Shown in pieces: positions 48,118 through 57,064 of a DNA stretch of 64,000 bases (position 1 is its first letter; each line of letters begins with the position of its first letter). Origin of the DNA: Psychrobacter alimentarius (GTDB lineage Bacteria > Pseudomonadota > Gammaproteobacteria > Pseudomonadales > Moraxellaceae). The translations under genes were made by a program, and so were the position numbers. The notes under the pieces were generated by a model. It searched no databases and had not been told where the DNA came from. It saw only the letters and a program-made list of their open reading frames with translations. The DNA is taken from assembly GCF_001606025.1 (NCBI RefSeq), contig NZ_CP014945.1, positions 868,001 to 932,000 on the forward strand, written 5' to 3'.

Positions 48118-49827
48118 TTAAGTGGTAGGCTTAAAAAAGGTAGGTGCTGCTGCTACCTCGTCCGTTGTAATATTAAAAAAACTGAGCAACGTTGGGGTAA
48201 TAAAATCATGAGAGACGGGCTGATTAATCATATTGGTCAGGCTGCTCTTATCGTTACTCTTAGCATCAATACCATTATCACTAGGTGACCAGATAATCAA
48301 AGGTACCTGCTTTTGGGCATCGGGTGCAATACTATAAGGCAAACCATGCAAATAAATATTATTTTCGCCCAAGCTTTCACCATGATCGCTCATATAGACC
48401 ATCACCACATCATATGTCTGCTCGTAAGGCTTTAGTGTCTCAATCACACTATTCAAAAAATAATCAGTATAGCGCAGAGCATTGTCATAACCATTGATAA
48501 CTGACTGAGCATCGCATTTGGACAGCTCATTGGTCTTACATACAGGTTTAAAGGTCTCAAATGCTTTGGGATAGCGCTGGTAATAAGCGGGGCCATGATT
48601 ACCCATTTGATGTAACAAAATAAGGGTGTCTTTGGGCGCGCCATCTGAATGAATGATAGTACCAAAGCCATTTAGCATACCGATGTCACGACATTCGTTG
48701 TCGCAAATAGGATTGTTATCAGGCGTTTTGTAATCCTCAAAAGTCACTCGATCGGCGACGCCTTTGGCGCTTGAATTATTGTCTCGCCAAATCACATTGA
48801 CGCCTTGCTTGTGTAAGGTGTCGAGGACATTTTCGTTATAGGCAGCGTTATCAGTGTCATAGTTTTCTCTATTGGCATAACTGAACATGCAAGGTACGGA
48901 GTAAGCGGTCGAGGTGCCACAAGACGTCGCCTTTGTGAAGCTATAAATATTTGATTGCTGAGCAAGTAATGGCATGGTGTTGCGCTTATAACCATTGAAA
49001 CTAATGTGGTCGGCACGCGCTGTCTCACCTACGACAAACACCATAAGTTTGGGTTTGGGTTTACCTTTACGGCTGGTAACAACGGGCGTTACTCGCTTCG
49101 CATCTGTCGCATGCAGTATCAACGTATCAGGACGGCGCAGCTCATCGGCATAGTCGAGACCGAGCTTCACAACAGAATAAATGGGCATAATAGGGTTGGC
49201 ATAACTTCGAACCATTTTATGCTGCCGAAAAAAGCTGGCATATTGGTCACCAAAGGGAAGTAGGCAAAGACCTATCAGTGCAATTACCATTACCAAACTG
49301 GCGGTTTTTTGTAGTATGGCTCGACGCCAAGTAGTGTGTTTGATACGAATTTGACTGATCACAAAAGCAGGTAAGACACCTAACAATAGCAAATGCACAA
49401 AAAAACTCGGTGCCATCAGTCCAATCACTTCGGCTTGATCAGTTTGTAGGCTGTTAATTAGCATAATGCGATCAAATATCGTCCCATAGCCATCCGTAAA
49501 ATAGCTACATACAGACGCAATCAATACTAAGGCAATCAATACTATTTTTGCTATTGGGCGGTAACACAGTAGCTGGCAGACGAGCCATATCAAAGCAAAT
49601 AGTAAACTTGCGGTAGAAATCAGAAAACCAAGGTTATTACTCAAAGGGTAAATCGTTAGCATGTGCTTAAAAAAGCTAATATTTGCAGTCGCTACTAAGT
49701 AGAGGGCAACGACTATAATCAAATGATTGAGGTTGACTGGTCGATTATAGAATTTGTTTATGTCGCCTTTATTGGTCGGGGCTTTAACTTTCGCAGTATG
49801 AGTGATAAACACGTGAGATAGTGACAT
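48118..49827 (-). CDS. eptA: Phosphoethanolamine-lipid A transferase, EptA/MCR family
   Basis: This inner-membrane enzyme transfers phosphoethanolamine from phosphatidylethanolamine to lipid A phosphate and lowers binding of polymyxins. ATG 49827 (GAGAAG upstream) gives 569 residues: five N-terminal membrane helices, then a periplasmic alkaline-phosphatase-like domain. Zinc ligand E268 (GETAR) and catalytic T307 (SCGTSTAYSVPC) have the same 39-residue spacing as E246/T285 of MCR-1. HQMGNHGPAY, SDHGESLGE and LHG supply the other metal ligands. The catalytic domain is strikingly MCR-1-like. It heads a cluster with colR, colS, dgkA and pap2. An in-frame TTG (49842) is a less likely start. Confidence 0.95.
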   Translation of the reverse strand: MSLSHVFITHTAKVKAPTNKGDINKFYNRPVNLNHLIIVVALYLVATANISFFKHMLTIYPLSNNLGFLISTASLLFALIWLVCQLLCYRPIAKIVLIALVLIASVCSYFTDGYGTIFDRIMLINSLQTDQAEVIGLMAPSFFVHLLLLGVLPAFVISQIRIKHTTWRRAILQKTASLVMVIALIGLCLLPFGDQYASFFRQHKMVRSYANPIMPIYSVVKLGLDYADELRRPDTLILHATDAKRVTPVVTSRKGKPKPKLMVFVVGETARADHISFNGYKRNTMPLLAQQSNIYSFTKATSCGTSTAYSVPCMFSYANRENYDTDNAAYNENVLDTLHKQGVNVIWRDNNSSAKGVADRVTFEDYKTPDNNPICDNECRDIGMLNGFGTIIHSDGAPKDTLILLHQMGNHGPAYYQRYPKAFETFKPVCKTNELSKCDAQSVINGYDNALRYTDYFLNSVIETLKPYEQTYDVVMVYMSDHGESLGENNIYLHGLPYSIAPDAQKQVPLIIWSPSDNGIDAKSNDKSSLTNMINQPVSHDFITPTLLSFFNITTDEVAAAPTFFKPTT

Positions 49828-49868
49828 AAACGGTCTTCTCAACAGAGTGATAAGGAATGTAGGTCCTT

Positions 49869-49902
49869 ACGGTAACAAGTTGCCTGTTAAGAAGACGTTA
49901 AG
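49869..49902 (-). promoter_or_regulatory. Predicted response-regulator operator and promoter of eptA
   Basis: On the minus strand CTTAAC-GTCTT-CTTAAC (49902-49886) is an 11-bp-period direct repeat. A weak -10 (TACCGT, 49874-49869) lies 11 nt downstream. It shares 14 of 17 positions with the site upstream of dgkA. Confidence 0.62.
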
Positions 49903-49933
49903 GTGAATAGGTTTCTTTATGTTTAAAGCCAAC

Positions 49934-50827
49934 TTATTTGTGAGAGGGCATTTCTGCCTTCAAAAACTCAATGAATGAGCTAACCCGTTCTGATAATTTC
50001 CTATTTTTATAATAAACAAGGTTGATGGGTTGCTGCATTTTTATCGTACTAGAAATCAAGATTTGCACCAGACGCCCTTCTCGAATGTCTTGCTGTGTCA
50101 TAAAGTCTGACAAACAAACGATACCTGTCCCGCATAACGCAAGCTGTCTTAGCGTCTCACCACTATCGGTTTTTATGTTTGTATCAACATGAAATAAATT
50201 ATTGAAAGCATCATAAATAGGCCAGTCGTTTAGTTTTTCTAACGAGCTAAAACCCAATAACTGGTGTTGTGTTAACTCTTCTAGATTCTGAGGTGTACCG
50301 TGTTTTTTTAGATAGGCAGGGCTGGCCAGTATTCGAATCTGGCTTAACCCGAGTGGGGTTGCGCTCAGTGTGGAATCTTTTAACTCACCGATGCGCACAG
50401 CGATGTCTGTTCGCTGTTCTAACAAATCGACTAAGTTTTCATTGCTTATCAGCTCAATGTCAATTTGTGGGTAAGCGCTGCTGTACTTATCAATTAATGG
50501 TGCAATGACGTGCAGCATAAAAGGGGTTGCCGCATCAATTCGTAGTTTGCCAGAGGGAACTTCTTTATTCATGATCAGCATATTTTCGGCCGCTTCTAAC
50601 TCTTCTAGAATGCTGCGTACTCGCACGAGATACTTTTCACCCTCTTGCGTCAACTCCAAGCGCCTTGTAGTACGCCTAAAAAGAGCCGTATTTAGCTTTT
50701 TTTCTAATCGTGATAATGCTCTACTGACGGCCGAAACCGTGACATCTAAGTGCTCAGCTGCCTGACTGATAGTGCCTTCATCGACAATACTAATGAAAGT
50801 GACCAGCTCATTAATCGTGACTTTCAT
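49934..50827 (-). CDS. LysR-family transcriptional regulator
   Basis: The 297-residue protein has the N-terminal LysR winged helix-turn-helix (residues 1-60: EGTISQAAEHLDVTVSAVSRALSRLEKKL) and a C-terminal effector-binding domain. It is divergent from the quinone reductase gene across a 133-bp spacer, the standard arrangement for a LysR regulator and its target. Similarity of the effector domain is to regulators of the YafC/DsdC-like group, but no ligand can be read from sequence. Confidence 0.92.
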   Translation of the reverse strand: MKVTINELVTFISIVDEGTISQAAEHLDVTVSAVSRALSRLEKKLNTALFRRTTRRLELTQEGEKYLVRVRSILEELEAAENMLIMNKEVPSGKLRIDAATPFMLHVIAPLIDKYSSAYPQIDIELISNENLVDLLEQRTDIAVRIGELKDSTLSATPLGLSQIRILASPAYLKKHGTPQNLEELTQHQLLGFSSLEKLNDWPIYDAFNNLFHVDTNIKTDSGETLRQLALCGTGIVCLSDFMTQQDIREGRLVQILISSTIKMQQPINLVYYKNRKLSERVSSFIEFLKAEMPSHK

Positions 50828-50960
50828 TATTGACTCCTACGCAAAAGTATTTTGAATATTTGTGCCTTCTTATCAAGTATCAGCTTATATATAATTTCTG
50901 CCAATCACAATTGATAAACCCATTCGCTTTCATCGGAAAATTTGTAAAAGGCAATTTATA

Positions 50961-51545
50961 ATGAAGAATATATTGATATTAAACGGAAGTAAGCGTTTCG
51001 CCCATTCAACAGGCGAGCTTAATGACACCATGACGACAGTCGCTGAGCAGCAACTACTTGAATTGAGCCATAACGTAAAAGTAACCAATATTGATGCAGG
51101 TTATGATGTAGAAGAAGAGATTAGAAAATGGCTATGGGCAGATGTGGTTATCCAGCAGACACCTGCTTGGTGGATGGGCGTGCCATGGATCGTTAAAAAA
51201 TATATCGATGAGATTTTTACGATTGGACATGGTCGTCTCTATGAAAGTGATGGACGTTCTCGTCATAATTCAGAAAATAAGTATGGCTCTGGTGGTTTGT
51301 TACAAGGTAAGCAGTATATGCTGTCAGTAACGTGGAATGCACCTGAGGCAGCCTTTACCGATCCAAACCAGTTTTTTGAAGGTGTTGGAGTAGATGGGGT
51401 ATATCTTGCTACCCATAAGGCGTATCAGTTTTTGGGTATGCAGCCGCTGACAACCTTTATGAATAATGATGTCATCAAAAACCCAACTATTGATAGTGAT
51501 ATTGCAAGGTATCAAGAGCATTTAAATGCCTTGTTTGCAGTGTAG
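50961..51545 (+). CDS. mdaB: NAD(P)H-dependent quinone reductase, MdaB-like
   Basis: The 194-residue flavodoxin-fold protein begins ILILNGSKRFAHSTGELN and contains the MdaB-type QTPAWWMGVPWIVKKYIDEIF and YGSGGLLQGKQYMLSVTWNAP segments. MdaB reduces quinones by two electrons with FAD and NADPH, limiting oxidative damage. The gene is divergent from a LysR regulator that probably controls it. Confidence 0.9.
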   Translation: MKNILILNGSKRFAHSTGELNDTMTTVAEQQLLELSHNVKVTNIDAGYDVEEEIRKWLWADVVIQQTPAWWMGVPWIVKKYIDEIFTIGHGRLYESDGRSRHNSENKYGSGGLLQGKQYMLSVTWNAPEAAFTDPNQFFEGVGVDGVYLATHKAYQFLGMQPLTTFMNNDVIKNPTIDSDIARYQEHLNALFAV

Positions 51546-51758
51546 CTATTGCTATTTTTCACTCAGGTTAAAAATGAAATGACCGCGTATGTAAAGGTAT
51601 CCGTTAGAGTTAGTACGATGTAAAATCGATACTTTAATAGCTACGTGCGATTGGTATAAATTTCCTTGCATGCTACTAATACAGAGACTGCGAAAAACTC
51701 ATCCCAGTCGCACAGTCTTGTTTTTAACGTCAATTAACTGTATTTATGACGCATAAAA

Positions 51759-51801
51759 AAAGTAGTGATACGCCATCCATCAGATGAGTTATCACTACTT
51801 T
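51759..51801 (-). terminator. Intrinsic terminator of the alcohol dehydrogenase gene
   Basis: AAAGTAGTGATA (51759-51770) and TATCACTACTTT (51790-51801) pair perfectly over 12 bp. On the minus strand the stem is followed by a T-run, 29 bp after the dehydrogenase stop. Confidence 0.85.
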
Positions 51802-51829
51802 GATTAAGATTGGCAAATATCAGCCAACG

Positions 51830-52834
51830 CTAGTCTTTTTCTAACACCACTCTATAGCGAGCGTTGCCGCTTTCTAGTCTTTCAAATGCTTCATTTATCT
51901 CAGACATTTTATAGGTTTCAGTGACTGGTTGAATATTATGTCGAGCGGCAAAATCCAGCATTTTTCGCAAGGTTGATGGTGAACCAACTGGCGAACCTGA
52001 TAGACTTTTTTGAGCCATAATCATGGGTGCCGTTGCTATCTCTAGCGGTGCTTCTAGTATACCAACAAAGTGTAGTTTACCCTTTGGCTTCAAGGTTTTG
52101 ATCACCAGATCCCAGTTCATATCGACGTTCACGGTTGATATGATTAAATCAAAAGAGCCCGCTGCTTTTTCGATTTCGCTATCTTCTCTTGAATTTAAAG
52201 AATGGTGAGCACCCAACTCTTTTGCTTCTTCCATCTTTGAGCTGCTGGTAAAAGCAGTGACTTCACATCCCCAAGCATTAGCAAACTGCAGCGCCAAGTG
52301 ACCTAAGCCACCGATACCAATAACCGCCACTTTAGAGGTTGGTTTGATATCGTATTGCATAAGCGGGTTAAACACAGTGACACCGCCACACAGTAACGGT
52401 CCTACAGAATTAAAATCAAGGCCTTCAGGAATTTTTATAACGCTGGTGTCCTTTGCGCGTACTTTGTCCGCAAAGCCGCCATGGTTGCCAATGATGGTGC
52501 CTTCTTGTTCAGGGCATAGATTTTGGTCTCCACCGATACATAGGTCGCAAACGTTACAATAGCCTTTATGCCAGCCAAGGCCAACCTTATCGCCCAGCTC
52601 AAGATGCTTCACATGCTTACCTTTTGCCAGCACTTTTCCTGCCACTTCATGTCCACCGACAAAGGGGTATTGAGTCATGCCCCATTCGTTTTGCCACATA
52701 GATAGATCACTGTGACAAATACCACAGCTATGTACTTCGATTTCTACTTCGTGATCACCTAAAGCGCTAGGTTCGTATTGGTAGGGCGCAAACTTGCCAC
52801 CTTTTTCTGTTGCTGCATAGGCGTTAATCATCAT
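51830..52834 (-). CDS. Zinc-dependent NAD(P)-linked alcohol dehydrogenase (cinnamyl-type MDR family)
   Basis: This 334-residue medium-chain dehydrogenase has catalytic zinc ligands in GICHSD (C40) and GGHEVAG (H62, E63). Structural zinc ligands are C93, C96, C99 and C107, and the nucleotide-binding motif is [13 protein letters not shown]. The pattern best fits the YahK/CAD-like aldehyde reductase subgroup, which uses NADPH to reduce aldehydes. It is a single gene ending at a terminator. Physiological substrate unknown. Confidence 0.92.
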   Translation of the reverse strand: MMINAYAATEKGGKFAPYQYEPSALGDHEVEIEVHSCGICHSDLSMWQNEWGMTQYPFVGGHEVAGKVLAKGKHVKHLELGDKVGLGWHKGYCNVCDLCIGGDQNLCPEQEGTIIGNHGGFADKVRAKDTSVIKIPEGLDFNSVGPLLCGGVTVFNPLMQYDIKPTSKVAVIGIGGLGHLALQFANAWGCEVTAFTSSSKMEEAKELGAHHSLNSREDSEIEKAAGSFDLIISTVNVDMNWDLVIKTLKPKGKLHFVGILEAPLEIATAPMIMAQKSLSGSPVGSPSTLRKMLDFAARHNIQPVTETYKMSEINEAFERLESGNARYRVVLEKD

Positions 52835-53205
52835 TATTCCTTATTTTCTATTATTTGTGGAAAGGCGTTATAAATATTTAATGGATATATTATCTAATAA
52901 AGCTGTTCTTAGCGTATTGCTGAATTTATTAATAATGGTTTGTGTAAAGAGAGTGGGATAGTGCAATTAACCTTCATTAATTTTGGTTAAAACATTGCAA
53001 CCAATTTAAAAGGCAGAGCGTTTATATAACAGTTGATTTCAAAGATAAGAAAAGAGAAAGTGGATTGCCTTCTTTGTGAAGTAAAAATAATAAATAGAGA
53101 GATATTAAAAACCAATATGATATAGCAGACACAAAAAAACCTCAAGTAAACTAATACTTGAGGCGAAACTTGCTTAAACTGGACAGTTTAAATTCGTTTT
53201 AAATA
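52835..53205. other. Intergenic region between alcohol dehydrogenase gene and tRNA operon
   Basis: This 371-bp A+T-rich region holds the tRNA operon terminator at 53133-53163 and must carry the dehydrogenase promoter. Nothing else was recognised. Confidence 0.5.
53133..53163 (-). terminator. Intrinsic terminator of the tRNA-Val/tRNA-Asp operon
   Basis: CCTCAAGTA (minus 53163-53155) pairs with TACTTGAGG (53148-53140) and is followed by TTTTTTT on the minus strand, 43 bp after tRNA-Asp. Confidence 0.9.
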
Positions 53206-53282
53206 TGGCGCAGCGGACGGGACTCGAACCCGCGACCCCCGGCGTGACAGGCCGGTATTCTAACCAACTGAACTACCGCTGC
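53206..53282 (-). tRNA. tRNA-Asp (GTC)
   Basis: The minus strand folds into a 77-nt tRNA with acceptor stem GCAGCGG/CCGCTGC, D-loop TTCAGTTGGTTAGAA, anticodon loop CTGTCAC giving GTC, T-loop GTTCGAGTC, and an encoded CCA end. Second gene of the operon, 38 bp after tRNA-Val. Confidence 0.97.
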
Positions 53283-53320
53283 TTAGGTCGTTTTAGCTTC
53301 TTTAAACACTTGCTAATAAG

Positions 53321-53396
53321 TGGTGGGTGATGACGGATTCGAACCGCCGACATTCTGCGTGTAAGGCAGACGCTCTACCAACTGAGCTAATCACCC
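53321..53396 (-). tRNA. tRNA-Val (TAC)
   Basis: The minus strand folds into a 76-nt tRNA with acceptor stem GGGTGAT/ATCACCC, D-loop AGCTCAGTTGGTAGAGC, anticodon TAC, T-loop GTTCGAATC, and an encoded CCA end. It is the first gene of the operon. Confidence 0.97.
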
Positions 53397-53399
53397 TGA

Positions 53400-53434
53400 A
53401 GAGCGTATAAAAAAAGCATTGCTTTTTTAGCTCT
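53400..53434 (-). other. Hairpin in the leader just before tRNA-Val
   Basis: AGAGC (53400-53404) pairs with GCTCT (53430-53434), and inside them AAAAAAGC pairs with GCTTTTTT around ATT. The structure would sit immediately 5' of the tRNA and may guide processing by RNase E or RNase III, or act as an attenuator. Confidence 0.6.
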
Positions 53435-53546
53435 GCAAGAAAAATTCTTTAAATAGAATTTCTATATTACTTCGTTAATATAAGTTGTCACACTTAAGTT
53501 AACTTAATCAGCTAGGGTTGTTTAAGTCCCCTTGCTGTGGGTGTGT

Positions 53547-53574
53547 ATTATATAGAATTACGCATGGCTGTCAA
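53547..53574 (-). promoter_or_regulatory. Near-consensus promoter of the tRNA operon
   Basis: On the minus strand TTGACA (53574-53569), a 16-nt spacer and TATAAT (53552-53547) are both perfect consensus hexamers. Transcription would start near 53540 and read a ~145-nt leader into tRNA-Val. Confidence 0.85.
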
Positions 53575-53772
53575 ACACTATTTTAAATATTTTCGCAAAT
53601 AATCGAAGATATTTACCTAATGGTAATATTTACAATAACTTAAGTTTGCGATGGATAGGGTGGTTACCATGACGTTTATAAATGTCATCTGTTGTTCGGT
53701 AGCCAAAAGCTACTATACTATTGATGCTTTATTATTCACACTGTACTTTTATCTTGTTAAGCGGAGGCAAGC

Positions 53773-55380
53773 ATAGACACTTTTACTACATGGTCGTTGG
53801 GAGACGTGGCTGGACTAGGTCTGGTACTGCATATCATTCTGATGATAGTAATGACGCTAAGAGTTGTGACGGTGCAGCGCAATATTGGTGTGTCAATTGC
53901 TTGGGTCGCTGTGCTTTATACCCTGCCTCTTTTTGGCTTTATTGCTTATCTCTTGTTGGGTGAGCCGATGATTGGGCGGCGTTATCGTAATCGAGTGGAT
54001 CAAGCAGGGATGATGATGAACGATATGGCAAAGCGTGAACATCTGGTGTTTGATCAAGGGCAGGAGTTGCTACCAGCCAATTATCGCGGTGTGAGTCAAA
54101 TAGGCACACGTTGGACAGGGCTTGGTGTTTTTCCTGAACACAAAATGCAATTATTGACTGATCCCAACTCTATTTTTCAAGGATTGATTGAGGATATTAA
54201 TACAGCGCAGCGTATTATTCTTATGGAGTTCTATATCGTTTATCCTAAAGGACAGACATTAGACGTGATAGCGGCGTTATCAGCCGCTGCACAACGCGGT
54301 GTGGAATGCCATATATTGGCTGACAGCGTGGGAAGTTTTAGTTTTTTCAATAGCAAAGAACATCGTATGCTAGAAAAAGCAGGCGTCTTCGTCCATCAAT
54401 CGCTGCCAGTGGGTTTGTTTAAGACGCTCTTTAAGCGTTCTGATTTGCGCAATCACCGCAAAATCGTGGTCATTGATGAATACATCGGTTATATCGGTAG
54501 TTTTAATTTGGTTGATCCCAGATTTTTTAAACAAAATAAAAAAGTCGGGCAATGGATTGATGTGGCAATACGTACGACCAGTCGTCAATCTATGAGCATT
54601 ACCACCGCGATGGCAAAACTGGTAGCAACAGATATCGGTGCTGAAAATAAGGATAATTTAGATGCACTACATCATCGGGTAAACAATTATACGCGCAAGC
54701 TGTATGTGATGGATCCAACTATTAATGATTTGAACAGTCGGGTAAAAGTGCTGGGCAATAATGTGGCGCATCATGAGCAAGCAGAGAATGGCTCAAAATT
54801 AATTGCCATACCTCGAATGCCTGTTGTAGAAGGTGTTTTAGCGCAGCTGATACCATCAGCACCTCGAGTGACAGCTCATGTAATTTATAATACGTTAGTC
54901 ACAGTAATTCATCGTGCTAATAAAAGTATTTGCATTACTACCCCGTATTTTGTGCCGGATGAAGCGTTATCAGGGGCGCTTACAACAGCAGCGAAGCGTG
55001 GCGTGAAGGTCACGCTGATTGTCCCTGAAAAGGTCGACTCCTTCCTTGTACAGCACGCATCGCAAGCGTATTATCAAGAATTACTTGAAGCTGGCGTCAT
55101 TATTGCTCTATTCAAAGGCGGTTTATTGCATGCCAAAACAGTGGTCGTCGATGATGACTATTGTTTATTTGGTACGGTAAATATTGATATGCGCAGTTTT
55201 TACCTAAATATGGAAGTCAGCTTGGCAATTTATACGCCAGAAATGGTAGCTCAAGTAGCAAGTTGCCAAGAAGTCTACTTGCAACATTGCCGATTTTTAG
55301 GCTTAGAGGAATGGCAACAGCGTCATGGTGCTGCGCGTTTGTTTGATAATGTGGTTCGCCTATTTAGTCCTTTATTGTAG
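53773..55380 (+). CDS. cls: Cardiolipin synthase, apparently with an ATA start codon
   Basis: Cls joins two phosphatidylglycerol molecules into cardiolipin in the inner membrane. The protein has two N-terminal membrane helices (ending IAYLLLGEP) and two phospholipase D HKD motifs: HRKIVVIDEYIGYIGSFN and HAKTVVVDDDYCLFGTVNID. An upstream in-frame stop at 53758 limits the start choice. GGAGG (53763-53767) is spaced 5 nt from ATA 53773, giving 535 residues. The only near-cognate alternative, TTG 53797, lacks a ribosome-binding site and removes eight residues. ATA initiation is rare, so a sequence variant of ATG is possible. Confidence 0.9.
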   Translation: MDTFTTWSLGDVAGLGLVLHIILMIVMTLRVVTVQRNIGVSIAWVAVLYTLPLFGFIAYLLLGEPMIGRRYRNRVDQAGMMMNDMAKREHLVFDQGQELLPANYRGVSQIGTRWTGLGVFPEHKMQLLTDPNSIFQGLIEDINTAQRIILMEFYIVYPKGQTLDVIAALSAAAQRGVECHILADSVGSFSFFNSKEHRMLEKAGVFVHQSLPVGLFKTLFKRSDLRNHRKIVVIDEYIGYIGSFNLVDPRFFKQNKKVGQWIDVAIRTTSRQSMSITTAMAKLVATDIGAENKDNLDALHHRVNNYTRKLYVMDPTINDLNSRVKVLGNNVAHHEQAENGSKLIAIPRMPVVEGVLAQLIPSAPRVTAHVIYNTLVTVIHRANKSICITTPYFVPDEALSGALTTAAKRGVKVTLIVPEKVDSFLVQHASQAYYQELLEAGVIIALFKGGLLHAKTVVVDDDYCLFGTVNIDMRSFYLNMEVSLAIYTPEMVAQVASCQEVYLQHCRFLGLEEWQQRHGAARLFDNVVRLFSPLL

Positions 55381-55480
55381 CGTTTTTACTTTTAGGTTAA
55401 GGTAACCTATCGCTATTAATGACGCTCACTGTTTTAGCCATACCACATTCCACTTATTGGTAAAAAGGACACGATTGTTT

Positions 55481-56944
55481 ATGTCTGCATTGCTTTTGAC
55501 ACCACTTGATTATACCGCAGCAGGATATTGGCAGGACTTTTTAGCTGAGCGTCCCATTGCTGGCGGTATTGTTTATGAAACCGAGCTGCGCGACTGTGTA
55601 TTGGATGAGTCACTGGCAAGTTTGCAGCGTATAGATACATTATTGACGCAAATACGCCGTGATATGATTAAAGCGGGTCAATGGCATGAAGAAACGTTAC
55701 TGATTGATGAGCGTTATCGTAACTTTATGGTGTTTCTGGCGTTTTATGCAGGACAAGTCTTAGCCCAGCGGTGGCAGCATACGCCGCATTGGTATGGTCA
55801 ATTTGAGCTACGCAAACGCTATCCAAACGTATCGTTAACAGGTGATGATTTTTATCAGCATATGGCGGTTGTCTATCGTGAGGATACGGAACACAGCACC
55901 TCACATAATGGCAGTAACTCTGCCTTTTTCGCCTTAGAGCCAATAGGGCTGCGTTTGTTTGGGCATATTGATCGACCATTTGAGGCAGTACAAGGTGGTC
56001 AAGTAGCAAGCGGTTTATATCAAGCGGTTAGCTTACGATTACCAGGTGTCAGCAAGCCATCCGTTGTCAAAGCTGCTGTACCCGATATCATTCAGAATGT
56101 TGGTACACATAAAACGGCTGAGCCTTATTTAGACACTGTCCCAGAACTGCCTCAAAATTCTAATCAAGTGTTAGTTGGTCCGTCAGATAAAATAGAGACC
56201 AGTTCGACACCAGTCAATAATCCCTCGTTTACAACAGACTATCAACCATCGCCAAATTTAAGCAGCGCTGAGACACCATCAGTTGATACGGCATCAGACA
56301 CGCTTATATCATCCAAACCTGCTGCTGTCTCAAAAACGCCTCCAACGCCAGAGATGTTTACGCAGCTTCTTATAGAGTTAAATGAGATTGAAGTGGTACA
56401 AAGCGCTGACAATATGGCGTACCAACAAGCTTGTCGTGTGTTGGATCAGTTTGAAGAACACATTGCCAAACAAAACAAACCCCGTGCGCAAGTTTCTTTT
56501 TCACAAAATCATCTAAAAGCAAAAAAACAAGCATTATTGAAGCTACAAGAGGCTGCTAATGCTGGCAATACGGCGGCCATGTTACGTTTGGCAATGTATG
56601 AATTATTGGGTGAGGGTTTGGCGGTGGATAAGTCTGCGGGAACGGCGACAGGGGCAGAGTGGGTCAAACAAGCCGCCAGCAAAAACGACAGTCGGGCCCA
56701 GCGCCTCCTTAGTAAAATGTATTACCAAGGCATAGGGGTCACGCAAGACATAGAAAATGGTCAGTATTGGCTCACCCAAGCTGCTAAACATGGTCATGCT
56801 GAAGCTGCTGACTTGGTCGCCCATTGGCAGCAGACCCAAGACTTGATGAGTACACAAAAGCGAGAGCAGCACAGTATCAAGCGGTATCAAATCTTGCTTG
56901 GAGCGGTGGCGGTGATAGCGATGTTGATTCTCATTCTTCTCTAA
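55481..56944 (+). CDS. Sel1-repeat protein with C-terminal membrane anchor
   Basis: The 487-residue product has a globular N-terminal ~190-residue region of no family I recognise (WQDFLAERPIAGG early; several Tyr/Trp). A Pro/Ser/Thr-rich linker follows, then two to three Sel1-like repeats (AMLRLAMYELLGEGLAVD, AQRLLSKMYYQGIGVTQD, GQYWLTQAAKHGHAEA). One transmembrane helix ends the protein (ILLGAVAVIAMLILILL), so it is tail-anchored with its bulk in the cytosol. ATG 55481 has AAGGA 11 nt upstream; TTG 55475 is closer to that site. It lies between cls and waaA, 100 bp after cls. Confidence 0.85.
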   Translation: MSALLLTPLDYTAAGYWQDFLAERPIAGGIVYETELRDCVLDESLASLQRIDTLLTQIRRDMIKAGQWHEETLLIDERYRNFMVFLAFYAGQVLAQRWQHTPHWYGQFELRKRYPNVSLTGDDFYQHMAVVYREDTEHSTSHNGSNSAFFALEPIGLRLFGHIDRPFEAVQGGQVASGLYQAVSLRLPGVSKPSVVKAAVPDIIQNVGTHKTAEPYLDTVPELPQNSNQVLVGPSDKIETSSTPVNNPSFTTDYQPSPNLSSAETPSVDTASDTLISSKPAAVSKTPPTPEMFTQLLIELNEIEVVQSADNMAYQQACRVLDQFEEHIAKQNKPRAQVSFSQNHLKAKKQALLKLQEAANAGNTAAMLRLAMYELLGEGLAVDKSAGTATGAEWVKQAASKNDSRAQRLLSKMYYQGIGVTQDIENGQYWLTQAAKHGHAEAADLVAHWQQTQDLMSTQKREQHSIKRYQILLGAVAVIAMLILILL

Positions 56945-57064
56945 GCTCTTTTGTGGTAGACCGTGCTTAAAAGCGTATTGTTATGTGCCAAATTCAGGTA
57001 GAATTGGCGCATTTTTTACTACTAGCTTTTTGTTTATCAATCCATTACTCATCTGGGCTGCTTC

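Noticed and set aside
53494..53512. CTTAAG...CTTAAT repeat in the tRNA operon leader, resembling the ColR/PmrA-type operator
   Set aside because: The repeat period is 10 bp rather than 11, and it lies inside a tRNA operon with a perfect constitutive promoter.
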